In this document: one piece after another, positions 8,816 to 17,585 of the stretch
Layout: every line of letters starts with the position of its first letter
Numbering within the stretch: position 1 is the first letter of the stretch
Assembly (NCBI GenBank): GCA_946187345.1
Contig: CAMHQD010000001.1
Location: 1 to 64,000, forward strand
Direction: 5' to 3'
Source of the DNA: an uncultured Porphyromonadaceae bacterium
Lineage (GTDB): Bacteria; Bacteroidota; Bacteroidia; Bacteroidales; Muribaculaceae
Length of the DNA stretch: 64,000 nucleotides
Notes under the pieces: model-generated
What the model saw: only the letters and a program-made list of their open reading frames with translations
Told to the model about the DNA's origin: nothing
The model's database searches: none
Made by a program: the position numbers and the translations under genes

Positions 8816-8852
8816 TAAAAATGGAGCCCCACTCTCATGAGGCTCCATTTTT
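8816..8852. terminator. Bidirectional terminator between the small RNA and udp
   Basis: Arms AAAATGGAGCC and GGCTCCATTTTT make a hairpin with A and T runs on both sides. It mainly serves udp on the minus strand, ending 24 nt before its stop. Confidence 0.7.
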
Positions 8853-8875
8853 CGTTAATGCGTTTGTCGGATACG

Positions 8876-9763
8876 TCAATCTTCGGTAAGGCGGGCGATG
8901 ACCGTTGTGATCAGGTCACGAACCGCGGTCTTGTAGTTGGGATTGGCGTTAGTGGCAACGCGGTTGGCGATGATGGAGCAGACTGTCATCGCGCGATGGC
9001 CCAGCAGCGCCGCCAGACCTTGCAGTGCGGCACTCTCCATCTCATAATTGGTAATGTGGCCTCCCTTGAACTCAAACGCCTCAATACGGCGGTTCAATTC
9101 AGGCTCGGCCAACGGAAGACGCACTTCGCGACCTTGCGGGCCGTAGAAACCGACGGCCGAGATTGTATAGCCGCGCACCATGTCGTCACGTCCCACTTTC
9201 TCAACGAGTGTGGGGTCGGCATCCACCACATATGGCTTGGCGAAAAGCGGATTCCACTTGACGAAGTCACAGAAACTGCGCTCAAACTCAAGGTCGGCCA
9301 CCGAGTTGCGGCCGGCATAGAAGTTGAGAACGCCGTCAAAGCCTATGGCCTTGCCCGCGATGACCGGTGTGCCCACGGGCACATAAGGCTGCAAGCCACC
9401 GCTGGTGCCGATGCGCACGATGTTGAGCGTGCGGTGCTCCTCTTTGGGAAGGCGTGTCTTGAAGTCAACATTTGCCAAAGCGTCCAACTCGGTCATCACA
9501 ATGTCAATATTGTCGGGACCGATGCCGTGCGAGAGAGCCATAATTGGCTTGCCGTTGCACGTGCCGCCAATAGTGTGGAACTCACGACTGGATACCTCAA
9601 AGTCACGCGTGTCGAAAAACGACGCAATCATATCAACGCGCCCAGGGTCGCCACAGACAATGATATTGTCAGTGAGTTGCTCGGGCAACAGATGGATGTG
9701 AAACACCGAACCATCGCTATTGATGATGAGTTCGCTGTCGGGGATTGGTTTTCTGTCAGTCAT
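8876..9763 (-). CDS. udp: Uridine phosphorylase (nucleoside phosphorylase family)
   Basis: The enzyme splits uridine with phosphate to uracil and ribose-1-phosphate. The 295-residue protein has the PNP/UDP family 1 signature: phosphate-binding CGDPGRVDMIASFFD, HGIGPDNIDIV and the GTSGGLQPYVPVGTPV strand-loop, with NYEMESAALQGLAALLGH near the C-terminus (the MESA motif contacts ribose). Substrate choice between uridine and purine nucleosides is inferred from overall similarity to Bacteroides Udp. It has its own TACCTTTG promoter (9802-9832) and terminator. Confidence 0.85.
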   Translation of the reverse strand: MTDRKPIPDSELIINSDGSVFHIHLLPEQLTDNIIVCGDPGRVDMIASFFDTRDFEVSSREFHTIGGTCNGKPIMALSHGIGPDNIDIVMTELDALANVDFKTRLPKEEHRTLNIVRIGTSGGLQPYVPVGTPVIAGKAIGFDGVLNFYAGRNSVADLEFERSFCDFVKWNPLFAKPYVVDADPTLVEKVGRDDMVRGYTISAVGFYGPQGREVRLPLAEPELNRRIEAFEFKGGHITNYEMESAALQGLAALLGHRAMTVCSIIANRVATNANPNYKTAVRDLITTVIARLTED

Positions 9764-9801
9764 TTTATTTCAGTTTTAGAAGGTTGTTTGGAATTAAAAA
9801 G

Positions 9802-9832
9802 CAAAGGTAATACTTTTTCCAGATATTTGCAA
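9802..9832 (-). promoter_or_regulatory. Promoter of udp
   Basis: On the minus strand, TTG (9830-9832), 20-nt spacer, TACCTTTG (9802-9809), followed by a leader of about 32 nt. Confidence 0.65.
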
Positions 9833-9922
9833 GAGATTTGAAATAAATTAATTCAATGTATTTAATAATAATGTTTTTTTATAACAAGGAATAAAGTATA
9901 GACGACAGGTGGCACGGTCGCG

Positions 9923-11029
9923 CTATATCTCGGCTTGCTTGAGGCGCTCGGCGTTTTCAGCCACAATGAGGTGGTCGATGCAATCCTGGATGTCACCGTC
10001 CATAAAAGCCGGCAGGTTATAGATTGTATAGCCGATGCGATGGTCAGTGATACGTCCCTGTGGGAAGTTATATGTGCGGATTTTTGCCGAACGGTCACCG
10101 GTACTCACAAGAGTCTTGCGGCGCGCGGCGATGTCATCAACATATTTCTGATGCTCGTGGTCATAGATGAATGTGCGTAGCCGCGCCAAGGCCCGCTCCT
10201 TGTTCTTGGGCTGGTCACGCGTCTCTGTACACTCGATGAGTATTTCCTGCTGCTCGCCCGTGTTGGGGTTAGTCCACATGTATCGCAGCCGCACGCCGCT
10301 GTTCACTTTGTTCACATTCTGTCCGCCGGCGCCGCTACTGCGGAAGGTATCCCACTTTATTTCGCCCTCATTAATCTGCACGTCAAACGGTTCTGCCTCG
10401 GGAAGCACAGCGACGCTTGCCGCGCTGGTATGCACACGCCCCTGGGTCTCGGTGGCCGGCACACGCTGCACGCGATGCACGCCGCTTTCATACTTCAGCG
10501 TGCCGTAGGCTCCCTGCCCGGTGATGCTGAAGATAACTTCCTTAAAACCGCCGGCAGCACCTTCGGTACAACTTGACATCTGCACCGTCCATCCGCGATT
10601 TTGGCAATAGCGGGTGTACATACGCGCGAGGTCGCCGGCAAAGAGGGCTGCCTCGTCGCCGCCGGTGCCGCCACGAATTTCCAGCACCACATTCTTTGCG
10701 TCCTCAGGATCCTCGGGAATGAGCAGCAATTTTATTTCTTGCTCCATAGCCGGCAGGGCCGTAGATGCGTTGTCTAACGTCTCACGGGCGAGAGCACGCA
10801 TGTCGGCATCATCATCAGCCAGCATGACGTGGGCGGTGTCAATATCGTTGAGCAGGCCACGATAACGTCGTGTGGCATCGACAAGCGTTTGCAGGTGTTT
10901 GTACTCACGCGTGAGTTTTATGTACCGTTGCTGGTCGGCAAGCACGACAGGGTCGGCGATGAGAGTCGACACCTCCTCAAAACGTCCCTCTATGCCATCG
11001 AGCCTTTGCAGTAGTGGATTATCTTTCAT
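9923..11029 (-). CDS. prfA: Peptide chain release factor 1
   Basis: RF1 recognises UAA and UAG stop codons and triggers peptide release. The 368-residue protein has the tripeptide anticodon PAT (191-193), a variant of PxT, and the catalytic GGQ at 235-237 in SSGAGGQNVNKVNSGVR, the site normally methylated by PrmC. It lies 16 nt after the M18 aminopeptidase gene, as the last gene of the yicC-gmk-nadD row on the minus strand. Confidence 0.95.
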   Translation of the reverse strand: MKDNPLLQRLDGIEGRFEEVSTLIADPVVLADQQRYIKLTREYKHLQTLVDATRRYRGLLNDIDTAHVMLADDDADMRALARETLDNASTALPAMEQEIKLLLIPEDPEDAKNVVLEIRGGTGGDEAALFAGDLARMYTRYCQNRGWTVQMSSCTEGAAGGFKEVIFSITGQGAYGTLKYESGVHRVQRVPATETQGRVHTSAASVAVLPEAEPFDVQINEGEIKWDTFRSSGAGGQNVNKVNSGVRLRYMWTNPNTGEQQEILIECTETRDQPKNKERALARLRTFIYDHEHQKYVDDIAARRKTLVSTGDRSAKIRTYNFPQGRITDHRIGYTIYNLPAFMDGDIQDCIDHLIVAENAERLKQAEI

Positions 11030-11045
11030 GAGATGGCAGTCGATA

Positions 11046-12335
11046 TTATACGTTGGTGAAGAAGTGGGTCATCACACGTGTCATCGCCTCATGGTCGGCA
11101 ACGCTCGCGGTCTCGCGCGCACTGTGCATGGCGAGGATTGGGTTACCCACGTCAACGCCTTCAATGTCGACTTGGGCGGTGAGAATATTGCCCAAAGTGG
11201 AACCGCCGGCCACATCGCTATGATTCACGAAATACTGGCAGTTGACACCGGCCCCGTCGCAAAGGGCACGGAAGATGGCCGCGGAGTGCGCGTCGGTCAT
11301 ATACTTGCAGTTGGCGTTTATTTTGACGCACGGACCTCCGCCGAGCGACGGGTGGTTTGTCGGGTCATACTTGCCGGGATAGTTGGGGTGGTAGGCGTGG
11401 GCGTTGTCGGCACTAATCATGAACGACCGTTGTACGGCCATGGCAAACCGCTCGCTGTCGCCACCAATGGCTCCGTTGATACGCTCGAGCAATGAGGCGA
11501 GCACCGGTGATGCCGCGCCTTGCTTTGTGCCGCTGCCGGTTTCCTCGTTATCGAAAATGGCGGCCACACATGTGGCTTGGGTGTCGGTAGCGGAGGTAAT
11601 GGCCATGAGCGCGGCATGGGCCATACTCAAGTCATCAAGACGGCCGCTGCTGATAAACTCGTTGTTAACGCCAAAGCGGCATGCGCCCTGCGTGTCATAG
11701 AGCATTAGGTCGAAGTCCAAAATATCGCCTTTAGCGACACCCAACTCGTCGGCGACGAGACGCAGCAGGAAGCCGTTGGCCTCGAGATTATTGTTAAGGA
11801 TGGCGATGATGGGCAGCATATCGCGCTGCTTGCTCAGGGGGTTGCCGTCGTTAACGGCGCGGTTGAAGTGTATTGCCAGGTGGGGAATGGTGAGCAGCGG
11901 ACGCTTGATGTGCAGCAGGCGTGTGACGGGATGCAGCGCATCGGAGCCGCGTAATATCACACGTCCCGCGAGAGACAGCGGCCGGTCAAACCAAGTGTAG
12001 AGAATCGGGCCGCCGTACACCTCAGTGTTGAGGCGCAGCACACCGCCCTCACCGGGAATTTCCGCGGCAGGCTTGACACGGAAGCAGGGCGAGTCGCTGT
12101 GCGCCGCGATAATCTTAAAGCCCGTCTCACAGGGAGCCTTCTCCCCCACCGTCACCGCGAAGATGGCGCTATCGTTCTTGGTAACAAAAAAGCGGTCACC
12201 GGCCTTGACATCGGCCAGAGAATCAGCGAGGCGACGCTCGGCAAATCCGGCATTGAGCAGAAGGCGGCGAGCGGTATCAACAGCAAGGAAGTTGCAGGGA
12301 CTGCTGTCAAGAAATTTAATAAGAGAGTCAATCAT
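11046..12335 (-). CDS. M18 family aminopeptidase
   Basis: This is a cytosolic, dinuclear-zinc aminopeptidase of the aspartyl aminopeptidase family, removing N-terminal (typically acidic) residues from peptides. The 429-residue protein has the metal-site motifs IIAAHSDSPCFRVKP (His79), SSGRLDDLSMAHA, IFDNEETGSG and the C-terminal ILAMHSARETASVADHEAM. Substrate preference cannot be read from sequence. Its start is preceded by repeat family B (12352-12428), and prfA follows at 16 nt. Confidence 0.9.
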   Translation of the reverse strand: MIDSLIKFLDSSPCNFLAVDTARRLLLNAGFAERRLADSLADVKAGDRFFVTKNDSAIFAVTVGEKAPCETGFKIIAAHSDSPCFRVKPAAEIPGEGGVLRLNTEVYGGPILYTWFDRPLSLAGRVILRGSDALHPVTRLLHIKRPLLTIPHLAIHFNRAVNDGNPLSKQRDMLPIIAILNNNLEANGFLLRLVADELGVAKGDILDFDLMLYDTQGACRFGVNNEFISSGRLDDLSMAHAALMAITSATDTQATCVAAIFDNEETGSGTKQGAASPVLASLLERINGAIGGDSERFAMAVQRSFMISADNAHAYHPNYPGKYDPTNHPSLGGGPCVKINANCKYMTDAHSAAIFRALCDGAGVNCQYFVNHSDVAGGSTLGNILTAQVDIEGVDVGNPILAMHSARETASVADHEAMTRVMTHFFTNV

Positions 12336-12351
12336 TTTATTAAAGGTTTAC

Positions 12352-12428
12352 CGTTGACCGTCAACCATTAGCCATGCCGCGCGCCCTCGCGCCGGCCAAA
12401 TAGACGGTTAACGGTAGACGGTCAACAT
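12352..12428. repeat. Intergenic palindromic repeat, family B copy 1
   Basis: The core ATGCCGCGCGCC-TCGCGCCGGC is followed by CAAATAGACGG and flanked by runs of the phrase GTTGACC/GGTCAAC in opposite orientation. The same layout occurs at 14273-14358, in both cases directly upstream of one operon gene and downstream of another. Confidence 0.7.
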
Positions 12429-12429
12429 T

Positions 12430-12924
12430 TCACAATAATTGATGGAGGGCACGCAACACGTTGACCAGTGTTGAGCCCCAATAGTTCACGAAGTTGTCGC
12501 GGCATTGAGCAAGCAGTTCTTGCTGAACGTCGGTGGTCGCGTCACGCACGCTCACCACAAAATTGTAAAGTTCCTGGTATATATCTGCGAGGTTCTCGCT
12601 GATGCTCGTCGCGATGGGCGTGTCGCTATACTTCATGTCGCTGAGAAAAACCTCGAGATAAACGTCGTCCTCGGCCATGAGAGCGGATACGCCTGCTCGC
12701 ACGGCATCGTAAGTCGCCTCGTCCAACGAGTCGTCGATGTAGTATTCACTGAAGCCGGTCGGCTCGTCAACGTCTGTGGCACTGATGTATAGGCGCGGCA
12801 ACAGTTTGAGCATCGCGGTGACAAACTCATCACGGTCACTGTCGGGTGCGGCCTCCATAAGGCGACAGTATTCAACCGACAGCGCAATCAGCGCCAAACT
12901 ATTTGGTGACAATTTCTGTTCCAT
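12430..12924 (-). CDS. DUF5063-like conserved protein
   Basis: A 164-residue acidic, mostly helical protein starting MEQKLSPNSLALIALSVEYC. I recognise it as the conserved DUF5063-type protein that accompanies nadD in Bacteroidales; no catalytic motif, signal peptide or membrane segment is visible and the function is unknown. It starts 8 nt after the nadD stop codon, so it must be translated from the same mRNA. Confidence 0.65.
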   Translation of the reverse strand: MEQKLSPNSLALIALSVEYCRLMEAAPDSDRDEFVTAMLKLLPRLYISATDVDEPTGFSEYYIDDSLDEATYDAVRAGVSALMAEDDVYLEVFLSDMKYSDTPIATSISENLADIYQELYNFVVSVRDATTDVQQELLAQCRDNFVNYWGSTLVNVLRALHQLL

Positions 12925-12932
12925 TAAAAATA

Positions 12933-13541
12933 CTAATTAGACGGATTTCGATAGAGGTTGTTGCGGATGATATAGGCGGCGACCTCGTCTGGAACGAGGA
13001 AGTCGATGGGGACACCGGCTGCTGCCCGCTCACGCACCATAGTTGACGACACTTCAATTATCGGGGCATCAAGCAGCGTCACTCGTGACGGCAGTGTCGC
13101 CTGATTAATATCATAGCCACGTCGAGGGTAAATCAGTATGTCATATTCCGATTGTATCCGCTCATGGTCGCGCCAACGGTCAAACACTGCCCAGTTGTCG
13201 GCTCCGATGAGCAGCACAAACTCATGCTCCGGAAATTTCTCCCGCAACGCGTCAAGCGTAGCGATGGTGTACGACGGACGCGGCAGTCCGAACTCGAAGG
13301 CACTCGTCTCAACCCCGTTAATGCGGCGGCTCACCATCTCGGCCATGCGTAACCGCTCCACATCCCCCGGTAGAAATCCTCCTTTGGGAGTGGCGGAGAG
13401 AGGTGTCCCTTTCAGCGGGTTCTGAGGCGACACCATCAGCCACAGCGCGTCCACCGCCCCACTCTCGACGGCACATCTCGCGATAATCGCGTGCCCTATA
13501 TGTATCGGGTTAAACGACCCGCCATAAATACCAATCCGCAT
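12933..13541 (-). CDS. nadD: Nicotinate-nucleotide adenylyltransferase
   Basis: NadD adenylates nicotinate mononucleotide to deamido-NAD in NAD synthesis. The 202-residue protein has GGSFNPIHIGHAI (HxGH nucleotidyltransferase motif), MVSPQNPLK, LRPSYT-like GLPRPSYTIATL, LIGADNWAVFDRW and IIEVSSTMVRERAA (SSTxxR). The start MRIGIYGG at 13541 fits the family; a longer frame adds a hydrophobic stretch unlike it. Between MVSPQNPLK and ERLRMAEM it carries about 8-10 residues (SATPKGGFLP) more than I expect; their DNA (13378-13390) looks like the CCTCC/GGAGG palindrome found elsewhere in the window. Confidence 0.92.
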   Translation of the reverse strand: MRIGIYGGSFNPIHIGHAIIARCAVESGAVDALWLMVSPQNPLKGTPLSATPKGGFLPGDVERLRMAEMVSRRINGVETSAFEFGLPRPSYTIATLDALREKFPEHEFVLLIGADNWAVFDRWRDHERIQSEYDILIYPRRGYDINQATLPSRVTLLDAPIIEVSSTMVRERAAAGVPIDFLVPDEVAAYIIRNNLYRNPSN

Positions 13542-13680
13542 TAAAAGAAGACAATTAATGACAATGAATAACAAAATGATGTAAAGACAATAAGGTCAAT
13601 AACGACTATATGTTAAAGAATATTAGGGACAATAAAAAACCAAAATTTTGTCTTTATAGACTTTATTGTCTTCAAAAAAT

Positions 13681-14262
13681 TCAATGTTGGCCGTTGACCG
13701 TGACGAAGCGGGCGATTAGGCTGCGGGTTTGCTCGACGGCGGTGTCGAGATCGTCGTTCACCACTTGCGCGTCATACTCGCCTGCGCGGCCAACCTCAAA
13801 GGCGGCTCGCGCGACACGACGGTCAATCTCCTCGGGGCCATCGGTACCTCGCTTCTCCAATCGTTCGCGCAACACCTCGAGACTCGGTGGCATAATGAAG
13901 ATGGAAAGAGCATCGTCACCGTAGATACCTTTGACCGCCACGCCTCCGTTGACGTCCAAATCAAGCACTACGTTGCGCCCCATAGCCTGAATGCGGGCAA
14001 TCTCACTCTTGAGCGTGCCGTAATAGTTGCCGGCATAAACTTGCTCATATTCGGCAAACTCACCTCGCTCAATCTTGGCCTTGAACTCGTCTTGCGACAT
14101 GAAATAATAGTTCACGCCGTCCACCTCACCCTCTCGCGGCGCGCGTGTGGCAGCCGATACCGAGAACGACAACCGCAACGCCTCGTCGTTAATAATGTGG
14201 GAGATGATCGTACTCTTGCCGCACCCCGATGGCGCCGAAATAATTATCAGTTTTCCTTCCAT
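13681..14262 (-). CDS. gmk: Guanylate kinase
   Basis: The enzyme phosphorylates GMP to GDP with ATP. The 193-residue protein starts MEGKLIIISAPSGCGKST (P-loop residues 9-18), followed by TRAPREGEVDGVNYYFMS (GMP-binding) and LDLDVNGGVAVKG. The start at 14262 places the P-loop at the usual distance; a longer upstream frame runs through repeat B sequence and is not real. It lies between nadD and yicC, a typical Bacteroidales gene order. Confidence 0.95.
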   Translation of the reverse strand: MEGKLIIISAPSGCGKSTIISHIINDEALRLSFSVSAATRAPREGEVDGVNYYFMSQDEFKAKIERGEFAEYEQVYAGNYYGTLKSEIARIQAMGRNVVLDLDVNGGVAVKGIYGDDALSIFIMPPSLEVLRERLEKRGTDGPEEIDRRVARAAFEVGRAGEYDAQVVNDDLDTAVEQTRSLIARFVTVNGQH

Positions 14263-14272
14263 AAGCAGTAAT

Positions 14273-14358
14273 AAAAAGTTGACCGTTGACCGTTGACCGT
14301 CTATTGTTACAATGCCGCGCGCCATCGCGCCGGCCAAATAGACGATAAACTGTCAACC
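14273..14358. repeat. Intergenic palindromic repeat, family B copy 2
   Basis: Tandem GTTGACC phrases, then the core ATGCCGCGCGCC-TCGCGCCGGC and CAAATAGACG, then a degenerate inverse phrase ending TGTCAACCTTTCAC. It fills the whole yicC-gmk gap and matches copy 1 at 12352-12428. Confidence 0.7.
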
Positions 14359-14360
14359 TT

Positions 14361-15245
14361 TCACAAAACGTTAAGGACTTGCTCCTTGATTTGCTCGAGG
14401 TGGTCCTTCATGCGGACGACCACTTTCTGGAGTTCGGCATCGTTTGCCTTGCTGCCGGTAGTGTTTATCTCGCGCCCCATCTCCTGACTGATAAAGCCCA
14501 GTTTCTTGCCCTGCCCGGGCTCGCTGCCGTGCAGCGTGTCGAGGAAGTAGTTCAAGTGGTTCTGCAGGCGCACTTTCTCTTCAGTGATGTCTAAACGCTC
14601 GATGTGGAAGATGATTTCCTGCTCGAGCCGGTTGTTATCGTAGGAAATATCACCGAGTTTAGTCAAAGCGTCCATCATGCGCTGCTTGATGCGCTCCACA
14701 CGCGGCAGCTCATATCGCGGCACCTCGTCGTCAAGCAAACTGCGGATGGCCTCGATTTTCTCCTCAAAGAAGGTCTCAAGGCGCCGTCCCTCTTGCGCGC
14801 GGAACTCGTTCAGCGCGTCCAGAGCCCGCCTCGCCGTGTTGACCACGGCGGCCAACTCATCACTCGTCGCGTCGTCGCCCTCGCCGGCCACCGTCAGCGT
14901 GTCTGGCAGGCGCAGCAACGTAGCGTACCAGTCGTCGGGCTCAGGAATACCGAGTTCGGCAGCCACATGCTGGATTTGACGCTTGTAGGCCCGCAGCACT
15001 GGCACATTCAGCCGTTGCAGCGACGCGTCATCGCCGTTCTCACACGTAATCAGCATCTCCACCTTGCCCCGGCGCAGCGCCTCCACAATCACATTGCGCA
15101 ACTCCAGTTCCGCCGCACGGTACGCCGGCGGCATACGCAGCACCAGGTCCAGTTGCTTACTGTTCAACGATTTGACCTCGACGACAATCTTCTTGCTGCC
15201 ATAGCAGCCCGTCGCCTTGCCAAATCCGGTCATCGAATAAATCAT
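14361..15245 (-). CDS. YicC-family endoribonuclease
   Basis: YicC proteins are conserved bacterial endoribonucleases implicated in small-RNA turnover and stress responses. The 294-residue protein starts MIYSMTGFGKATG, the hallmark of the YicC_N domain, and has the C-terminal DUF1732 region with NRLEQEIIFHIERLDITEEKVRL and GKKLGFISQEMGREINTTGSKAND. It is the first gene of the minus-strand row yicC-gmk-nadD-DUF5063-M18-prfA and has a good promoter at 15270-15301. Confidence 0.9.
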   Translation of the reverse strand: MIYSMTGFGKATGCYGSKKIVVEVKSLNSKQLDLVLRMPPAYRAAELELRNVIVEALRRGKVEMLITCENGDDASLQRLNVPVLRAYKRQIQHVAAELGIPEPDDWYATLLRLPDTLTVAGEGDDATSDELAAVVNTARRALDALNEFRAQEGRRLETFFEEKIEAIRSLLDDEVPRYELPRVERIKQRMMDALTKLGDISYDNNRLEQEIIFHIERLDITEEKVRLQNHLNYFLDTLHGSEPGQGKKLGFISQEMGREINTTGSKANDAELQKVVVRMKDHLEQIKEQVLNVL

Positions 15246-15269
15246 AGTCTGATAGTAGGTTTTACACCA

Positions 15270-15301
15270 CAAAATTAGTCAAAACTCACCACACAGCCAA
15301 A
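15270..15301 (-). promoter_or_regulatory. Promoter of the yicC-gmk-nadD operon
   Basis: On the minus strand TTTG (15298-15301), 20-nt spacer and TAATTTTG (15270-15277), leaving a leader of about 18 nt before the yicC start. Confidence 0.65.
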
Positions 15302-15378
15302 TTTAAACACGAATTACCATGAATTATCCATGAATTTAGACAGAAGAACAGGTGTTCAGAAAATAATAGTGAGAATTA

Positions 15379-15410
15379 TTGTCATTAGTTTGAGATTTTT
15401 TGTAATTTTG
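15379..15410 (+). promoter_or_regulatory. Promoter of the methylmalonyl-CoA decarboxylase operon
   Basis: TTG (15379-15381), 21-nt spacer, TAATTTTG (15403-15410), 57 nt before the epimerase start. Confidence 0.65.
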
Positions 15411-15467
15411 TGACAGAATTCGGAAAATTCACAATTAATCAACAATAACTATTTAATTTTCAACATT

Positions 15468-15887
15468 ATGCAGATTTCGCACATTGAGCATGTCGGCATT
15501 GCCGTCACGAGTCTTGACGAGGCCATCCCCTTCTACGAGAAGATGCTTGGCTTCAAGTGTTTCGCCATCGAGGAGGTTGAGGACCAGCACGTCCGCACCG
15601 CTTTCTTCCAGGTGGGCCAGACCAAGATTGAGTTGCTCGAGGCCACCAGCCCCGAGAGCGCCATCGCCAAGTTTATCGAGAAGAACGGCGGCCGCGGCGG
15701 CATCCAGCATGTGGCGTTTGCCGTTGAGGACGGCGTGGCTAACGCCCTGGCTGAGGTCCAGGAGAAGGGCGGCCGCGTGATTGACCAGGCTCCGCGTCGC
15801 GGCGCCGAAGGCCTGAACATCGCTTTCCTCCACCCCAAGACCACCTGCGGCGCTCTGCTTGAACTTTGTGAGAACCCTAATAAGTAA
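15468..15887 (+). CDS. mce: Methylmalonyl-CoA epimerase
   Basis: This VOC-fold enzyme interconverts the (R) and (S) epimers of methylmalonyl-CoA, linking methylmalonyl-CoA mutase to the decarboxylase encoded next to it. The 139-residue protein starts MQISHIEHVGIAVTSLDEAI and carries the VOC metal ligands in the usual places (His8, GIQHVAF and the C-terminal ALLELCE). It is first in a five-gene operon for the last steps of the succinate-to-propionate pathway. Confidence 0.95.
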   Translation: MQISHIEHVGIAVTSLDEAIPFYEKMLGFKCFAIEEVEDQHVRTAFFQVGQTKIELLEATSPESAIAKFIEKNGGRGGIQHVAFAVEDGVANALAEVQEKGGRVIDQAPRRGAEGLNIAFLHPKTTCGALLELCENPNK

Positions 15888-15910
15888 TTCAGAATTCATA
15901 ATTCACAATT

Positions 15911-17524
15911 ATGGGTAAGCAATCAGAACGCATCCAGCAACTGATCGACCAGCGCGCCGAGGCGCGCCTGGGCGGTGGCCAGAAAGCCATAGACAAACAG
16001 CACGAGAAGGGTAAGTACACCGCCCGCGAGCGCATCGACATGCTGCTTGACGAGGGCAGTTTTGAGGAGTTAGACATGTTTGTGCGCCATCGTTGCACAA
16101 ACTTCGGTCAGGAGAAGAAGTCCTATGCCGGCGACGGTGTTGTCACGGGCTATGGCACAGTTGACGGCCGCCTGGTTTACGTGTTCGCGCAGGACTTCAC
16201 CGTCATCGGCGGCTCGCTCGGCGAGGCGATGGCGATGAAGATTTGCAAGGTGATGGACTTGGCCATGAAGCAGGGCGCTCCCGTGATTGGCCTTAATGAT
16301 AGTGGCGGTGCCCGCATTCCCGAGGGCATCAACGCCCTGGCCGGCTACGCCGAGATATTCCAGCGCAATATCAACGCCAGCGGTGTCATTCCGCAGATTT
16401 CGGCAATCCTCGGCCCATGCGCCGGCGGTGCTGTCTACTCCCCCGCCCTGACCGACTTCACCATCATGGCCAAGGGCACGTCGTTCATGTTCCTCACCGG
16501 TCCGGCCGTCGTCAAGACAGTGCTTGGCGAGGATGTCACTCAGGAGCAACTCGGCGGCGCTACGGTTCACGCCGGCAAGAGTGGTGTGACCCACTTTGCC
16601 TGCGACACCGAGGAGGATGTCATCAAGGTGATTAAGTTATTGCTCAGTTATATGCCGAGCAACAATATGGAGGAGACGCCGCGCGTGGAGTGCAACGACC
16701 CCATCGACCGCGTGGAGGATGCCCTGAACAACATCATTCCCGAGAGCGCCAACGACCCCTACGACATGTATGAGGTCATTCAGGCCATCGTCGATAACGG
16801 CGAGTTCCTCGAGGTGCAGCGTGACTATGCCAAGAATATCATCGTGGGCTTTGCCCGCTTCAATGGCCAGAGCGTCGGCATCGTGGCCAACCAGCCCAAG
16901 GTCATGGCCGGTGTGCTCGACTGCAACTCGTCGCGTAAGGGTGGTCGCTTTGTGCGCTTCTGCGACGCGTTCAACATTCCCATTGTGACGCTCGTTGACG
17001 TGCCGGGCTTCCTGCCGGGCACCGGACAAGAGTACAACGCCGTGATCCTCAACGGCGCCAAGTTGCTCTACGCCTACGGTGAGGCGACAGTACCCAAGGT
17101 GACCGTCACCCTGCGCAAGAGTTACGGCGGCAGCCACATCGTGATGAGTTGCAAGCAGTTGCGTGGCGACATGAACTACGCGTGGCCCAGCGCCGAGATT
17201 GCCGTCATGGGTGCAGCCGGTGCCGCCGGCATCCTCTATGCCAAGGAGGCCAAGGCCGCCAAGGTGGCCGCCGCCGAGGCCCGCGAGGCCGGCAAGGAGG
17301 ACGAGGCAAAGCGTATCTTGGCCGAAAACAAGGAGTTTATCGCAGCCAAGGAGCAGGAGTACAACGACCTGTTCTGCACGCCGTTCAACGCCGCCAAGTA
17401 TGGCTACATCGACGACGTGATTGAGCCGCGCAACACTCGCTTCCGCGTTATCCGCGCCCTGGAGATGCTCCGCACCAAGAAACTCACCAACCCGGCCAAG
17501 AAGCACGGCAACATCCCCCTCTAA
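15911..17524 (+). CDS. mmdA: Methylmalonyl-CoA decarboxylase alpha subunit (carboxyltransferase)
   Basis: The biotin-dependent carboxyltransferase moves the carboxyl group of (S)-methylmalonyl-CoA to the biotin carrier. The 537-residue protein has the two crotonase-like halves of the family, with [24 protein letters not shown], the [15 protein letters not shown] oxyanion segment, [14 protein letters not shown] and the typical end KHGNIPL. A 45-residue Ala/Glu/Lys-rich helical stretch near residues 438-482 is as in Bacteroidales homologues. On sequence alone it could serve a propionyl- or acetyl-CoA carboxylase, but the beta (Na+ pump) gene downstream makes the decarboxylase the best assignment. 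Confidence 0.93.
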   Translation: MGKQSERIQQLIDQRAEARLGGGQKAIDKQHEKGKYTARERIDMLLDEGSFEELDMFVRHRCTNFGQEKKSYAGDGVVTGYGTVDGRLVYVFAQDFTVIGGSLGEAMAMKICKVMDLAMKQGAPVIGLNDSGGARIPEGINALAGYAEIFQRNINASGVIPQISAILGPCAGGAVYSPALTDFTIMAKGTSFMFLTGPAVVKTVLGEDVTQEQLGGATVHAGKSGVTHFACDTEEDVIKVIKLLLSYMPSNNMEETPRVECNDPIDRVEDALNNIIPESANDPYDMYEVIQAIVDNGEFLEVQRDYAKNIIVGFARFNGQSVGIVANQPKVMAGVLDCNSSRKGGRFVRFCDAFNIPIVTLVDVPGFLPGTGQEYNAVILNGAKLLYAYGEATVPKVTVTLRKSYGGSHIVMSCKQLRGDMNYAWPSAEIAVMGAAGAAGILYAKEAKAAKVAAAEAREAGKEDEAKRILAENKEFIAAKEQEYNDLFCTPFNAAKYGYIDDVIEPRNTRFRVIRALEMLRTKKLTNPAKKHGNIPL

Positions 17525-17531
17525 AAAAGTC

Positions 17532-17552
17532 GCCCCTTCCAAAAGGAGGGGT
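17532..17552. repeat. CCTCC/GGAGG-type palindrome
   Basis: CCCCTTCC-AAAA-GGAGGGG hairpin between mmdA and the OadG-like gene; related to palindromes at 27723, 36227 and 39996. Confidence 0.5.
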
Positions 17553-17585
17553 GGTAGGAGACGTATTAACGACTTACAACGAAAT

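Noticed and set aside
8837-9841. Long open frame antisense to udp
   Set aside because: The antisense product has no recognisable domain, and udp on the other strand has full motif support, a promoter and a terminator.
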